The position numbers and the translations under genes are program-made. Below, piece by piece: positions 8,378 through 17,547 of a stretch of 39,243 nt of DNA (position 1 is its first letter; every line of letters starts with the position of its first letter). The stretch is from Cohnella lubricantis (GTDB lineage: Bacteria; Bacillota; Bacilli; Paenibacillales; Paenibacillaceae), in contig NZ_JACJVN010000099.1 in NCBI RefSeq assembly GCF_014212015.1, positions 1 through 39,243 on the forward strand, read 5' to 3'. Under the pieces are notes generated by a model. The model was not told the DNA's origin. It saw nothing but the letters and a program-made list of their open reading frames with translations, and did not search any database.

Positions 8378-9691
8378 TCAGTTCCCCTCCTTCCGGTCGC
8401 GCAGGAAGTAGATCGTGTCCAGCGCGACCTGCTGCGCCGCTGCCTGGATCTGCTCCGGCGTCACTGATTCAATCGCTTCACGCAAGCCGTCACTGGTCCG
8501 CTCCGATCCCGACAGTGTATTGTTGAAGTCGAAGCCGATCCGCTCGTAGGCGGAATCCTGAATCTCGCGAAGCTGGTTCGACAGCATCGCCTTCGTGCGT
8601 GAGATCTCATCTGCGGTATACTCGCCGCGCTGCATCGCGGCAAGCTGCTCCTGTATAATGCCGAGCGCGCGCTCGTAATTCTCGATCTCGATGCCGGATT
8701 GGATCGTCAGGATCCCCTTGTGGCCGTCAAGACGGGAAGCGGCGTAGTAGGCCAAGCTGGCTTTCTCCCGGACGTTGATGAACAGCTTGGAATGCGGGAA
8801 CGCTCCTAACACGCCGTTGTATACCAGCATGGACGGATAGCTCTCATCGCCGTAGCTGATGCCGGCGCGCAGCCCCATATTGAGCTTGCCTTGCCCGACG
8901 TCGAGCCGTTCGACGATGGTCTGCGGCTCCTTCCGCGCCTCGAGCATCCGAGGCTGCGAATAGCGCGGCGGCTCGCCCGCAGGCAGCTTGAAGAACGATT
9001 CCGCAAGCGTCTGAACCTCCTGCAGCGAAGTATCCCCCGAGACATACAGATCGACGACCGCGTTAGCCAGCCAATTCTGATATTCCCGGTACAGCGAATC
9101 CGCATCGATGCCCGCTAACTCTTCCTTGCGCCCGAGAGCCAGAAGACGATAAGGCTCTTCCTTGCACATCTCCTCGATGCAGCGCTCTGCGGCGTAGCGC
9201 ATCTTGTCGTTGATGATCGCTTCGATCCGCTTCGTTACCGTCGTCTTCTCGGATTCCACGTAGCGCGCGCGGAATCGTCCGTCTTCCAGCGCAGGCGATG
9301 TCAGCACTTCCCCTAAGAAAGCCATCGCTTCGCGCAGCAGCGATTGATTCGACGAGACGAAGCGGTCGTTAATGATGTCGATGCGGAACTGTACGATCTG
9401 GTAGTCGCCGCGCTTGTATAGATCAAATCCGAAGCCCGCGCCGTATAGCTCGTCGAGACGCTCCCGGAACGAGATTGTCTCCGGATAGGAAGCGGTCCCC
9501 CTGCGAAGCACGAAAGGGGTGAGCGCTACCGGCGTCACCCTGGATTCGGTTAAGGGGATTCCGACGTACAACGAGAGAGCGAATGTTTTGAATCGTTTGG
9601 TCGGCAGCACGTGCAGCCGCATCCGTCCGACGGAGCCGCGCTCAAAATGTTCGGCTGTCAAGGCATCATTCCCCTTCGCATCTTTTTCCAA
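8378..9691 (-). CDS. ymfF: M16 family peptidase-like protein YmfF (zinc motif absent)
   Basis: A 437-residue M16-fold protein recognisable from the MRLHVLPTKRFKTFALSLYV opening and the RERLDELYGAGFGFDLYKRGDYQIVQF block. No HxxEH motif is visible, so it is probably the non-catalytic partner of YmfH, like the alpha subunit of mitochondrial processing peptidase. The start is uncertain. A TTG at 9691 has GGGG five bases upstream, while a second TTG at 9661 has AAGGGG nine bases upstream and is equally good. A possible -10 (TAGAAT, 9701-9706) lies so close to 9691 that the inner start may be the real one. Confidence 0.88.
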   Translation of the reverse strand: MEKDAKGNDALTAEHFERGSVGRMRLHVLPTKRFKTFALSLYVGIPLTESRVTPVALTPFVLRRGTASYPETISFRERLDELYGAGFGFDLYKRGDYQIVQFRIDIINDRFVSSNQSLLREAMAFLGEVLTSPALEDGRFRARYVESEKTTVTKRIEAIINDKMRYAAERCIEEMCKEEPYRLLALGRKEELAGIDADSLYREYQNWLANAVVDLYVSGDTSLQEVQTLAESFFKLPAGEPPRYSQPRMLEARKEPQTIVERLDVGQGKLNMGLRAGISYGDESYPSMLVYNGVLGAFPHSKLFINVREKASLAYYAASRLDGHKGILTIQSGIEIENYERALGIIQEQLAAMQRGEYTADEISRTKAMLSNQLREIQDSAYERIGFDFNNTLSGSERTSDGLREAIESVTPEQIQAAAQQVALDTIYFLRDRKEGN

Positions 9692-9785
9692 TTCAGCCCC
9701 ATTCTAACCGATGGCCAACCCCGAAGCAAATGCGCGCAGACCCTATTCACGCGATTTTCGAAAACGAGATTGCCGATAGCTAAGC

Positions 9786-10574
9786 TTAACGGCAGAATAT
9801 GTGTTTGCCGATCGTCTTGTACTGCGGACGCGACCAGATCCACTTCGATGTCGCTGTCTCCGGGTTGAAATAATAGGTGCAGCCGTCCGTCGGATCCCAA
9901 CCGCTCAAGGCATCCTTCACCGCCTTGGCAGCTGTCGCGTTCGGCGTCAGCCAGATCTGGCCGTCGGCGACCGCCGTGAAGGCGCCGGGCTGGAAGATGA
10001 CGCCCGATACCGTGTTGGGGAACTGCGAATCCTTCACGCGGTTCAGGATTACGGCCGCTACCGCCACTTGCCCTTCATAAGGCTCGCCCCGCGATTCGCC
10101 GTACACGGCGTTAGCCATCAGCTTCAAGTCCTGATCGGACATGCCGATATGATTCGACGCGGGCAGGTCTCCTCCTCCGCCTGCGGCGGCCGCGTTCTCC
10201 TGGTTGCCGCCGCCAGCTTCGTCTCCGGCGCCTTGCGGCAGATCCTCCGCCGTCGGCCGCCAGTCCTTCGTCGCCTGCCATAGCTTCAGCTTCGTCTTGG
10301 CGCCCACGACGCCGTCCGACTTCATGCCGAACTTCCATTGGAACCAGGTGACGGCATTTAACGTTTTCGAACCGAAATTCCCATCGACTTTGCCGTCATA
10401 GTAGCCAAGGAACTTCAATCGTCCTTGCAGCTCATAGACGTCCTTGCCGGACGCGCCCTGCTTAATCGTAACGTTGCTGAAGGTAGAACGGGAATCTTCC
10501 GACCGGTGGATCGAATAGAGCCCGAGAAGTCCGAGAACGATGCACATCGATAGGACTGCCAGTCGATATCTCAC
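9786..10574 (-). CDS. sleB: Spore cortex-lytic enzyme SleB
   Basis: From the GTG at 10574 the product is 262 residues. An N-terminal hydrophobic signal/anchor segment (about 5-20) is followed by a PG_binding_1 peptidoglycan-binding domain (37-100), a Gly/Ala-rich linker (115-138) and a Hydrolase_2 domain (about 150-262). The catalytic glutamate of the lytic transglycosylase is E160 in NAVYGESRGEP. SleB is made in the forespore, stored in the inner spore and cleaves cortex peptidoglycan during germination. An ATG at 10625 is in frame but lies only a few bases after the predicted transcript start of the sigma-G promoter, so the GTG is preferred. Its usual partner gene ypeB is not adjacent. Confidence 0.93.
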   Translation of the reverse strand: MRYRLAVLSMCIVLGLLGLYSIHRSEDSRSTFSNVTIKQGASGKDVYELQGRLKFLGYYDGKVDGNFGSKTLNAVTWFQWKFGMKSDGVVGAKTKLKLWQATKDWRPTAEDLPQGAGDEAGGGNQENAAAAGGGGDLPASNHIGMSDQDLKLMANAVYGESRGEPYEGQVAVAAVILNRVKDSQFPNTVSGVIFQPGAFTAVADGQIWLTPNATAAKAVKDALSGWDPTDGCTYYFNPETATSKWIWSRPQYKTIGKHIFCR

Positions 10575-10636
10575 GAACGAGTCACGCCTTTCCCAATCGA
10601 TTAATGGGCCTAGATCCAGCCGCATTTGACGGATAT

Positions 10637-10666
10637 TAGTATGAGAAAGGTCTTCCAGACTTATTC
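10637..10666 (-). promoter_or_regulatory. Sigma-G (forespore) promoter for sleB
   Basis: The minus strand reads GAATA (10662-10666), exactly 18 bases, then CATACTA (10637-10643). This matches the published sigma-G pattern gHATR-N17/18-CATnnTA without a mismatch. The predicted start near 10630 agrees with the known forespore timing of sleB. Confidence 0.7.
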
Positions 10667-10689
10667 GCGGCTCGGCTTCCCGGCGTGCG

Positions 10690-10716
10690 AAAAAAAAACC
10701 GCCGATATCGGCGGTT
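10690..10716 (-). terminator. Intrinsic terminator overlapping the ftsK stop codon
   Basis: A perfect ten-base-pair hairpin (AACCGCCGAT/ATCGGCGGTT, 10697-10716) is followed on the minus strand by a run of T (10690-10698). The TAA stop of ftsK (10715-10717) lies inside the hairpin's first arm. Confidence 0.92.
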
Positions 10717-13486
10717 AGGAAGGAATCCGTTGTCCGGATTGATATTGTTCGAGCGTCACGAGCACTTCTCTCGGCTTGCTGCCCTCATGCGGGCCGATGA
10801 TGCCCCTGGCTTCCATCGAATCGATCAGCCGCGCCGCGCGGTTATAGCCGATGCGCATGCGGCGCTGCAGCAGCGACACCGAAGCTTGCTTCGCTTCGAT
10901 CACGATGCCGACGGCTTGCTCGAACAGCTCGTCCAGCATCTCGTCGCTGTCGCCTTCGGCCTCTTCGCCGACTTCAGGCACGAGCTCTTCATTGTACACC
11001 GCTTCCGCTTGCCCGCGTACGTGATTCACGACGGCTTCCACTTCGTTGTCCGAGAGGAACGCGCCTTGCACGCGAATCGGCTTCGAAGCGCCCATCGGCA
11101 GGAACAGCATATCGCCGCGGCCGAGCAGCTTCTCCGCGCCGACCATGTCGAGGATCGTCCGCGAATCGACCTGCGAGGAGACGCCGAACGCGATGCGGCT
11201 CGGAATGTTCGCTTTGATGACGCCGGTTATGACGTCAACGGACGGCCGCTGCGTCGCAATGATCAGATGAATGCCGGCCGCGCGGGCCATCTGCGCCAGA
11301 CGCATAATCGAGTCTTCCACGTCGCCGGCGGCAACCATCATCAAGTCGGCGAGCTCGTCCACGATAATGACATAATAAGGCAGCACCGCATCGGGATTGT
11401 CGCCGCTCATCATAAGCGCATTGTAGCCTTCGATATTGCGCGTGCCGGATTTGGAGAACTTCTCGTAGCGCTTCTCCATCTCGACGACGATCTTCTTCAG
11501 CGCCAGCGCGGCGCGGCGAGGATCGGTCACGACCGGCGCGAGCAGATGCGGAATGCCGTTGTAGACATTCAGCTCGACCATCTTCGGGTCGATCATGAGG
11601 AACTTCACTTCGTCCGGCTTCGCCTTGTACAGAATGCTGGCGATGATGCCGTTGATGCAGACTGACTTGCCCGAGCCCGTCGCGCCGGCGACGAGCAAGT
11701 GGGGCATGCGCGCGAGATTGCCGACGATCGGCTGGCCGGAGATGTCCCGCCCGAACGCGATGGACAGCTTCGACTGCGCATCCTGGAACGCCGATGTCTC
11801 CAGCACCTCGCGCAGCGTGACGATGCTCACCTCGGAGTTCGGCACTTCGATTCCGATCGCGGACTTGCCGGGAATCGGCGCTTCCATTCGGATATCCTTG
11901 GCCGCCAGCGCGAGCGCAATATCGTCCGTCAGATTGACGATCCGGCTAACCTTCACGCCGACATCCGGCTGCAGCTCGTAGCGCGTAACGGCTGGGCCTC
12001 TCGCCACATCGAGCACCTTCGCGCGAACGCCGAAACTCTCGAGCGTCGCTTCCAGCTTGCGGGCGATCTCGCGATTGTCCGCCGCGAAGCTGCCCTTGCC
12101 TGCGTTCTGGGGCTTGCCAAGCAGATGGAACGGCGGAATGCGATAGGGGCGTTTCGGTTTATGTACAGGTTTGGGAGCTGCGGCAGTATTGGAGGAACCG
12201 GCTGCGGATGCGGTCGAACCTCCCGCCTCCAGGGCGCCATCCGCCTCCAACCCTTGTTCTAATCCCGGATCCAGATCGTCATCGCCAAGCGGATGCAGCC
12301 CTGCACCCGGATCGCGCTCTTCTAAACCGTGGCCTTGCTCCCAATCCTCATTATCATCATGCCAGCTATCCTCCATGGCCGCTCCGCCGACCAACGGTCC
12401 GTCGGTGTCGCCGTATGCCGCGCCGTCGTTATGAGGCTCCCATGCCGCCGGTTCATCCGCCGCCGGGACATGTCCGGCGCTTCGATTGTCGTTAACGCCG
12501 CTCGATTCAGGCTCCGGCGGCGCTGAATCTTTGCCGAACAGCTTGCTCATGACGCCTTCCTCGATCGCTTCCCGCTCCGAGGCCTTGAAGTGCACCTTCG
12601 GCCCTTCTGCCGCCGGATACAAGATCGGCCCGTCCAGCGGGTCGTCGTCCTCCCAGACCGGTCGGCCGGTCTCCTCGGCAGCGTCCGGCTCGCCGTGGAA
12701 CAGCTGGAAGAAGACCGGCTTCTTCTTGTTGTTCGGCCTGACCATCGGCTCGCCGTCGTCCAGATCATCCTCCATAACGCCAGGAACAGGCGCAAGGACA
12801 GCCTTCTTGCTCTTCGATTTGACCGGCACCGCCTTCGCGGCGAGCGGCTTCCGTCCGGCAGCGATCCTGGCCGCGAACAGCTGAATGACGCGCTTAATGA
12901 ATCCGCGAATCGCTCGGATCATATCGACATAAGAGCGGTTGGTAATCAGCATGATCGAGATCGCCAGCTCGATGAGCAAGACGAACTTCGAGCCGTAATT
13001 GCCGAACAGCCAGTATAGAATCGAATATTGGAAGGCACCTGCGAGGCCGCCGCCGATATCCTTCTGCCAGATGCGCACATCGTTCTCGATCGGTCCGCCC
13101 CAGATCTGTTCATACAGCTGGTGCAGCGTCTGCGAGAAAATACTCGAAGGCGTAACCGCGCCGAGCGGCGCCAGACGGCTGTCAACGAAGCTCATAGCGC
13201 TCCACAGAGCTAGTCCGCAGCCGAGCAGCACGAAGCCAGTCCGTCTGGACGTCCAGCCTCGGGGCCACGCCCGTTTGATCATGACATAAAGGCCGAGCCA
13301 AATCCCGGCCAACGGAATCAGAAAATAAAAATGACCAAGCAAATATCCGAACAGCTTGGATAGCGAGCGCCCGCCCGCCGCTTCGCCGTATAAGGCGATG
13401 ACCGAGAGCGTGATGAGCAGTATGCCGTAAATCTCATATTTCAGGCTTGCTCCCAACGTGGCCTTCTTCTGTTTGCGTTTGGCCAA
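10715..13486 (-). CDS. ftsK: FtsK/SpoIIIE family DNA translocase
   Basis: A 923-residue DNA pump. Several N-terminal membrane helices (to about residue 185) are followed by a long acidic, Pro/Gly-rich linker (about 210-440) and the RecA-like motor with Walker A GATGSGKS near residue 600 and [11 protein letters not shown] as Walker B. The gamma winged helix, which reads KOPS/SRS sequences, forms the last 65 residues ([21 protein letters not shown]). It moves chromosomal DNA through the division or sporulation septum. By position (after tepA-ylzJ) it corresponds to spoIIIE, but it may serve both roles. The start is a TTG at 13486 with GGAGG eight bases upstream; the open frame to 13537 lacks a ribosome site and overlaps ylzJ. 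Confidence 0.94.
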   Translation of the reverse strand: MAKRKQKKATLGASLKYEIYGILLITLSVIALYGEAAGGRSLSKLFGYLLGHFYFLIPLAGIWLGLYVMIKRAWPRGWTSRRTGFVLLGCGLALWSAMSFVDSRLAPLGAVTPSSIFSQTLHQLYEQIWGGPIENDVRIWQKDIGGGLAGAFQYSILYWLFGNYGSKFVLLIELAISIMLITNRSYVDMIRAIRGFIKRVIQLFAARIAAGRKPLAAKAVPVKSKSKKAVLAPVPGVMEDDLDDGEPMVRPNNKKKPVFFQLFHGEPDAAEETGRPVWEDDDPLDGPILYPAAEGPKVHFKASEREAIEEGVMSKLFGKDSAPPEPESSGVNDNRSAGHVPAADEPAAWEPHNDGAAYGDTDGPLVGGAAMEDSWHDDNEDWEQGHGLEERDPGAGLHPLGDDDLDPGLEQGLEADGALEAGGSTASAAGSSNTAAAPKPVHKPKRPYRIPPFHLLGKPQNAGKGSFAADNREIARKLEATLESFGVRAKVLDVARGPAVTRYELQPDVGVKVSRIVNLTDDIALALAAKDIRMEAPIPGKSAIGIEVPNSEVSIVTLREVLETSAFQDAQSKLSIAFGRDISGQPIVGNLARMPHLLVAGATGSGKSVCINGIIASILYKAKPDEVKFLMIDPKMVELNVYNGIPHLLAPVVTDPRRAALALKKIVVEMEKRYEKFSKSGTRNIEGYNALMMSGDNPDAVLPYYVIIVDELADLMMVAAGDVEDSIMRLAQMARAAGIHLIIATQRPSVDVITGVIKANIPSRIAFGVSSQVDSRTILDMVGAEKLLGRGDMLFLPMGASKPIRVQGAFLSDNEVEAVVNHVRGQAEAVYNEELVPEVGEEAEGDSDEMLDELFEQAVGIVIEAKQASVSLLQRRMRIGYNRAARLIDSMEARGIIGPHEGSKPREVLVTLEQYQSGQRIPS

Positions 13487-13514
13487 GTTTGCCACCTCCC
13501 GGTTCAACATTATA

Positions 13515-13802
13515 TCACAGTTGACCCGGACCCGCATGATCGGTTAGGGATGAATAAGCAGGCGCCTCCGGCTTCTGCTCTATGCCGGGAGTCCCATAAT
13601 AGACGAGGCTTCCCGGGGCATATTCTGGCTGCAAGTAAATATCGAGCGGAGCCGACAACAGCCGCACGATTCGCCCAACGCCCGGAGCGACCGGCGCAAG
13701 CAGCATCGTGAGCTCGCCCCGGCGCACCTCTACCATCGGCGCAGGCTCGTTCTGGAAGCCGTCCAGCACGAGCTCCAGCGGCATGCAGGTATGGATCGTC
13801 AT
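13515..13802 (-). CDS. ylzJ: YlzJ-like small protein
   Basis: A 95-residue protein matching the YlzJ family by its opening ([16 protein letters not shown]) and the [19 protein letters not shown] block. No known activity is assigned to this family; it is conserved next to tepA and spoIIIE in spore formers. The ATG at 13802 overlaps the tepA stop by four bases, with AAGGAG ten bases upstream, so translation is probably coupled. It ends 28 bases before the ftsK TTG. Confidence 0.85.
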   Translation of the reverse strand: MTIHTCMPLELVLDGFQNEPAPMVEVRRGELTMLLAPVAPGVGRIVRLLSAPLDIYLQPEYAPGSLVYYGTPGIEQKPEAPAYSSLTDHAGPGQL

Positions 13803-14548
13803 GTTGCCGCAGCTCCTTCCAGCGCTGCCGCTTTACGTTCCGCGATTCGCCTATTCAACTCCTGCAGCGCTTCTCCAATGCCGCCGGTGGCGTCGATCAG
13901 CCCGTGGCGGACCGCTTCTTCGCCGATGACGGTCGTGCCGATGTCGCGCGTCAGCTCGCCGGTGCGGAACATCAAATCCTTGAACGTCTCTTCTTTGACC
14001 GCCGAATGCCCAGTGACGAACCGAACGACCCGCTCCTGCATTTTCTCCAAATATTCGAATGTCTGCGGCACGCCGATAATAAGGCCGTTCAGCCGGATGG
14101 GGTGAATCGTCATTGTCGCCGTCTCCGCAATGTAGGTGTAGTCCGCCGACACCGCAATCGGCACGCCGATCGAATGGCCGCCGCCGAGCACGACCGCCAC
14201 CTTCGGCTTCGAGAGAGAAGCGATCATCTCCGCGATCGCGAGCCCCGCCTCCACATCCCCGCCGACCGTGTTCAGCACGATGAGCAGCCCCTCCACCTTC
14301 GGATTCTGCTCAGCCGCCACTAGTTGAGGAATGACGTGCTCGTACTTCGTCGTCTTGTTCTGCGGAGGCAGCATTAAATGACCTTCCACCTGACCAATTA
14401 TCGTTAGGCAGAAAATGTTCGATTCGGCAGCCGGAACCGATGTCTGGCCAAGCTGAACCAGGCTGTCGGTCGCCGCCCCTTCCTTGCGCGTCTCCTCGCC
14501 GGGAGCCGGCTGTTCGGCTTTGGTCTCCGGCTTGGTCTTCTCGCTCAT
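13799..14548 (-). CDS. tepA: ClpP-like serine protease TepA
   Basis: A 249-residue member of the ClpP-like YmfB/TepA family. After a charged, Pro-rich N-terminus (1-40) the crotonase/ClpP fold begins. The nucleophile is Ser126 in GGGHSIGVP, the catalytic histidine is probably His149 in MTIHP, and the oxyanion-forming [11 protein letters not shown] loop is at 92-102. Work in B. subtilis links this conserved protein to protein translocation and to spore outgrowth. The ATG at 14548 has GGAGGA eight bases upstream. The frame is open 30 codons further, but that stretch contains a sigma-G-like promoter. It overlaps ylzJ by four bases. Confidence 0.92.
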   Translation of the reverse strand: MSEKTKPETKAEQPAPGEETRKEGAATDSLVQLGQTSVPAAESNIFCLTIIGQVEGHLMLPPQNKTTKYEHVIPQLVAAEQNPKVEGLLIVLNTVGGDVEAGLAIAEMIASLSKPKVAVVLGGGHSIGVPIAVSADYTYIAETATMTIHPIRLNGLIIGVPQTFEYLEKMQERVVRFVTGHSAVKEETFKDLMFRTGELTRDIGTTVIGEEAVRHGLIDATGGIGEALQELNRRIAERKAAALEGAAAT

Positions 14549-14594
14549 GACGTGTCTCCTCCATTCCGCTGGATTGCTGCTGCGCGGATTGACA

Positions 14595-14623
14595 TAGTAT
14601 GGGCGGCAGCGGTACAAATATGC
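14595..14623 (-). promoter_or_regulatory. Sigma-G-like promoter for tepA-ylzJ
   Basis: On the minus strand GCATA (14619-14623), a 17-base spacer and CATACTA (14595-14601) match the sigma-G pattern gHATR-N17/18-CATnnTA. Transcription would begin near 14588, giving a leader of about 40 bases before tepA. Confidence 0.6.
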
Positions 14624-14650
14624 GGCTGGCACGGGCATGACGGCAACGAC

Positions 14651-14691
14651 AAATAAGCAGCCGCCTCTCTCCTTGGGGAGAGGGCGGCTGC
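14651..14691 (-). terminator. Intrinsic terminator after rnjB
   Basis: A long hairpin (GCAGCCGCC plus CTCTCC arms around a short loop, with one bulge, 14658-14691) is followed on the minus strand by TTATTTGT. It separates the rnjB transcript from the tepA promoter. Confidence 0.82.
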
Positions 14692-14719
14692 CTCGAGTGT
14701 GGGTTGTTGCTGACTTCGA

Positions 14720-16399
14720 TTATACTTCCATTATGATCGGCAGGATCATCGGTCTTCTTCTCGTCTGTTCGAACAGGAACCGGCCGAGTGCATCCTTGAC
14801 ATTCGTCTTCAGCGACGCCCACTCGTTCACGTTCTCGCTCATTAACTTCTGCAGCGTTCCGGAGACGATCCGGTTCGCTTCCTCAAGCAGCCCTTCCGAT
14901 TCGCGGACATATACGAAGCCGCGCGAGATGATGTCCGGGCCGGACATAATCGAGCCGTCCTGCTTGCTCAGCGTCACGACCACCACCAGAATGCCGTCCT
15001 GAGACAGCAGCTTGCGGTCGCGCAGGACGATGTTGCCGACGTCGCCGACGCCAAGGCCGTCGATCAGAACGTTGCCCGAAGGAACTTTGCCGGCTTTGCG
15101 TCCGACGCCGTTCTGGAATTCAACCGTATCGCCGTTGTCGATCAAGAAGATGTTCTCCTTGTCGATGCCGACCGACTCCGCGAGCATGCCGTGATGGCGA
15201 AGCATCCGGTATTCGCCGTGAATCGGAATAAAGAATTTAGGCCGAATCAAGTTCAGCATCAGCTTCAATTCTTCTTGGCTTCCGTGTCCGGATACGTGCA
15301 CGCCGGTGACGGAGCCCGGCCCGTAGATGACGTGAGCGCCCAGGCGCATCAATTCGTCGACGGTTCGTCCGACATACCGTTCATTGCCCGGAATCGGCGT
15401 CGCCGAGATGACAACCGTATCGCCCGGCAGAATATCTACCTTGCGGTGGGTCGAACGCGCCATGCGCGTCAACGCCGACATCGGCTCGCCCTGGCTTCCC
15501 GTCGACAGGATGACAACGCGGTCCGCCGGGAGCTTGTTCACTTCCTCCGGCTCGATCAGCATGCCTTCCGGAATGCTGAGGTAGCCTAGCTCCGAAGCGA
15601 TGCTCACGATGTTGACCATGCTGCGTCCGATAACCGTCATCTTGCGGCGAGTCTCGATCGCAGCGTTAATAATCTGTTGAATCCGGTGAACGTTGGAAGC
15701 GAACGTCGCGACTACGACACGCTGCTTCGCATTGCGGAATATATCGATCAGTTCGCGTCCGATGTTGCTCTCCGACGGGGTGAACCCGGGGCGCTCCGCG
15801 TTCGTGCTATCCGATAGCAAGGCGAGAACGCCCCGCTTGCCGATCTCGGCGATGCGCTGCAAATCGGCGTACTGATCGTTCACCGGCGTGTGGTCGAACT
15901 TGAAGTCGCCCGTGTGAACGACATTGCCTTCCGGCGTCTCTAAGCAGACGCCGACGGAGTCGGGAATGCTATGGTTCGTCCGGAAAAACGACGCTTTGAT
16001 CGTACCAAGCTGAACTTCCGAATCGGCATGGATCAGAATGCGCTTCGTATCGCCGAGCAGACCCGCTTCCTTCAGCTTGTTCTCGATCAATCCGATCGTT
16101 AATCTCGTGGCGTAGACAGGCACGTTCAATTGCTTCAACACGTACGGCAGACCGCCGATGTGATCTTCGTGTCCGTGCGTGATCAGAATGCCTCGCACTT
16201 TGTCCCGGTTCTCGAGCAAATACGTGATGTCCGGAATGACGACGTCAATGCCGAGCATCTCCTCTTCCGGGAATTTGAGTCCGGAATCGACCACCACGAT
16301 GTCATTCCCATACTGGATGACATACATGTTCTTGCCGATCTCGCCGACTCCGCCTAGCGCGAAAATAATTAATTTGTCTTGGTTGTTCTTCTTGGACAA
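14720..16399 (-). CDS. rnjB: Ribonuclease J
   Basis: A 559-residue metallo-beta-lactamase/beta-CASP ribonuclease with 5'-3' exonuclease and endonuclease activity in mRNA and rRNA processing. The zinc motif HxHxDH is HGHEDH at residues 75-80. Later conserved blocks include the beta-CASP segment SDSTNAERPG and SGHGSQEELK, followed by the C-terminal domain. The start is a TTG at 16399 with GGAGG eight bases upstream. By position, after dapA, it corresponds to rnjB (ymfA) of B. subtilis; assignment to J1 or J2 from sequence alone is less certain. It has its own promoter and terminator. Confidence 0.93.
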   Translation of the reverse strand: MSKKNNQDKLIIFALGGVGEIGKNMYVIQYGNDIVVVDSGLKFPEEEMLGIDVVIPDITYLLENRDKVRGILITHGHEDHIGGLPYVLKQLNVPVYATRLTIGLIENKLKEAGLLGDTKRILIHADSEVQLGTIKASFFRTNHSIPDSVGVCLETPEGNVVHTGDFKFDHTPVNDQYADLQRIAEIGKRGVLALLSDSTNAERPGFTPSESNIGRELIDIFRNAKQRVVVATFASNVHRIQQIINAAIETRRKMTVIGRSMVNIVSIASELGYLSIPEGMLIEPEEVNKLPADRVVILSTGSQGEPMSALTRMARSTHRKVDILPGDTVVISATPIPGNERYVGRTVDELMRLGAHVIYGPGSVTGVHVSGHGSQEELKLMLNLIRPKFFIPIHGEYRMLRHHGMLAESVGIDKENIFLIDNGDTVEFQNGVGRKAGKVPSGNVLIDGLGVGDVGNIVLRDRKLLSQDGILVVVVTLSKQDGSIMSGPDIISRGFVYVRESEGLLEEANRIVSGTLQKLMSENVNEWASLKTNVKDALGRFLFEQTRRRPMILPIIMEV

Positions 16400-16487
16400 G
16401 TCTAGTACCTCCTACATGAATTCGACGATCCCGCTCCTATGGAATTGTCAAGTTGCAAAATTTGGCCGCACCCAATCACTCAATTTC

Positions 16488-16517
16488 ATTATACATGATG
16501 CAAAACCCGGAATTCAA
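16488..16517 (-). promoter_or_regulatory. Promoter for rnjB
   Basis: The minus strand shows TTGAAT (16512-16517), an 18-base spacer and TATAAT (16488-16493). It gives a leader of about 80 bases that contains no obvious hairpin. Confidence 0.65.
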
Positions 16518-16543
16518 CAGCCCGATCAGGCGGACATATAGAC

Positions 16544-16574
16544 GAAGCCGATGCCTTCTTCAGGCATCGGCTTC
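16544..16574 (-). terminator. Hairpin terminator after dapA
   Basis: A perfect 12-base-pair stem (GAAGCCGATGCC with its complement) and a seven-base loop lie 28 bases past the dapA stop. The T tract is poor (GTCTATAT), but the stem is strong and the rnjB promoter follows. Confidence 0.65.
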
Positions 16575-16602
16575 ATCGTCCGTATGACCCGTAACGGCGG
16601 CA

Positions 16603-17478
16603 TTAATCCAGCAAATTGCGAATGAACGCCGCTTCGTCTTCGGTCGCCGGCACAAGCGGCAACCGGACGCCTCCGACGGGCAACCCTCTTAACGTTAACG
16701 CATACTTGACCGCAACCGGGTTCGGTACCGGATGAGGGCAATGGAACAACCCTTTGAAGACCGGATAGCAGCGATTATTAATATTCGCCGCCTCGACGGT
16801 TTCTCCTTCTGCGTACGCCTTGATCAATTGCTTCATGTCGGCGCCGATGATGTGGCTGGCAACGCTGATGATGCCGTAAGCACCGACCGACAGCGACGGC
16901 AGCATGATCGCATCGTCGCCGCAATACAGCTTGAAGCCGGCTGGCGCGTTCATCAGAATCTCCGTCATCTGCTCCACCGATGCGCATTCCTTGACCGCCG
17001 CCACGTTCGGCAGCTGCGCCAGCCGAAGCGTTGTGGCCGCCGTCATGTTGACGCCGGTCCGTCCGGGCACATTATACAGAATGATCGGCAGGCTCGTCGC
17101 ATCCGCGATGTGCTTGAAGTGCTGGTAAAGTCCTTCTTGGCTAGGCTTGTTGTAATAAGGGGTTACCAGAAGAATTCCATCGGCGCCCGCCTGTTCAGCC
17201 AGCTTCGTCAGATGGACTGAATGGGCAGTGTCGTTGCTGCCCGTACCGGCGATAATCTTGCACCTTCCGGCCGCCTTCTCGACGGCGAAGCGGAACAAGG
17301 CGACCTTCTCATCATCCGTCAGCGTCGGCGATTCGCCGGTCGTGCCGCTGACGACGAGGCTGTCGGATTGCTGCTCTTCGATTAAGTAGTCGATCAGCCG
17401 ACCCGCAACCTCCCAATCAATCTCCAATTGCTCGTTGAAGGGAGTTACCATAGCTGTAATCAACCGGCCAAAGCTCAT
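16603..17478 (-). CDS. dapA: 4-hydroxy-tetrahydrodipicolinate synthase
   Basis: A 291-residue class I aldolase condensing pyruvate with aspartate semialdehyde, the branch point to lysine, diaminopimelate and dipicolinate. The Schiff-base lysine is K163 in AAVKECAS. The proton-relay residues are T46/T47 in VSGTTGESPT and Y135 in LYNVPGRTG, with R140 available for the aldehyde carboxylate. The ATG at 17478 is preceded by GGAGGA. It follows dapG by 69 bases, and its product feeds SpoVFAB encoded just upstream. Confidence 0.97.
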   Translation of the reverse strand: MSFGRLITAMVTPFNEQLEIDWEVAGRLIDYLIEEQQSDSLVVSGTTGESPTLTDDEKVALFRFAVEKAAGRCKIIAGTGSNDTAHSVHLTKLAEQAGADGILLVTPYYNKPSQEGLYQHFKHIADATSLPIILYNVPGRTGVNMTAATTLRLAQLPNVAAVKECASVEQMTEILMNAPAGFKLYCGDDAIMLPSLSVGAYGIISVASHIIGADMKQLIKAYAEGETVEAANINNRCYPVFKGLFHCPHPVPNPVAVKYALTLRGLPVGGVRLPLVPATEDEAAFIRNLLD

Positions 17479-17547
17479 TGTCCTTGTCCTCCTCCGATTT
17501 GTGCCAAGCGTTCACGATCGGCTTGACCGCCGAACGCATAGAACGGT

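Noticed and set aside
7141..8526. 461-codon open frame on the plus strand
   Set aside because: It is the antisense of ymfH, has no ribosome site, and its translation is Arg/His/Val-rich as expected from a GC-rich complementary strand.
10685..11665. 326-codon plus-strand frame opposite ftsK
   Set aside because: Mirror of the FtsK motor domain; it starts in a terminator and resembles no protein.
13487..13537. Longer N-terminus for FtsK starting at 13537
   Set aside because: It overlaps ylzJ, has no ribosome site, and the TTG at 13486 has a strong GGAGG at the right distance.
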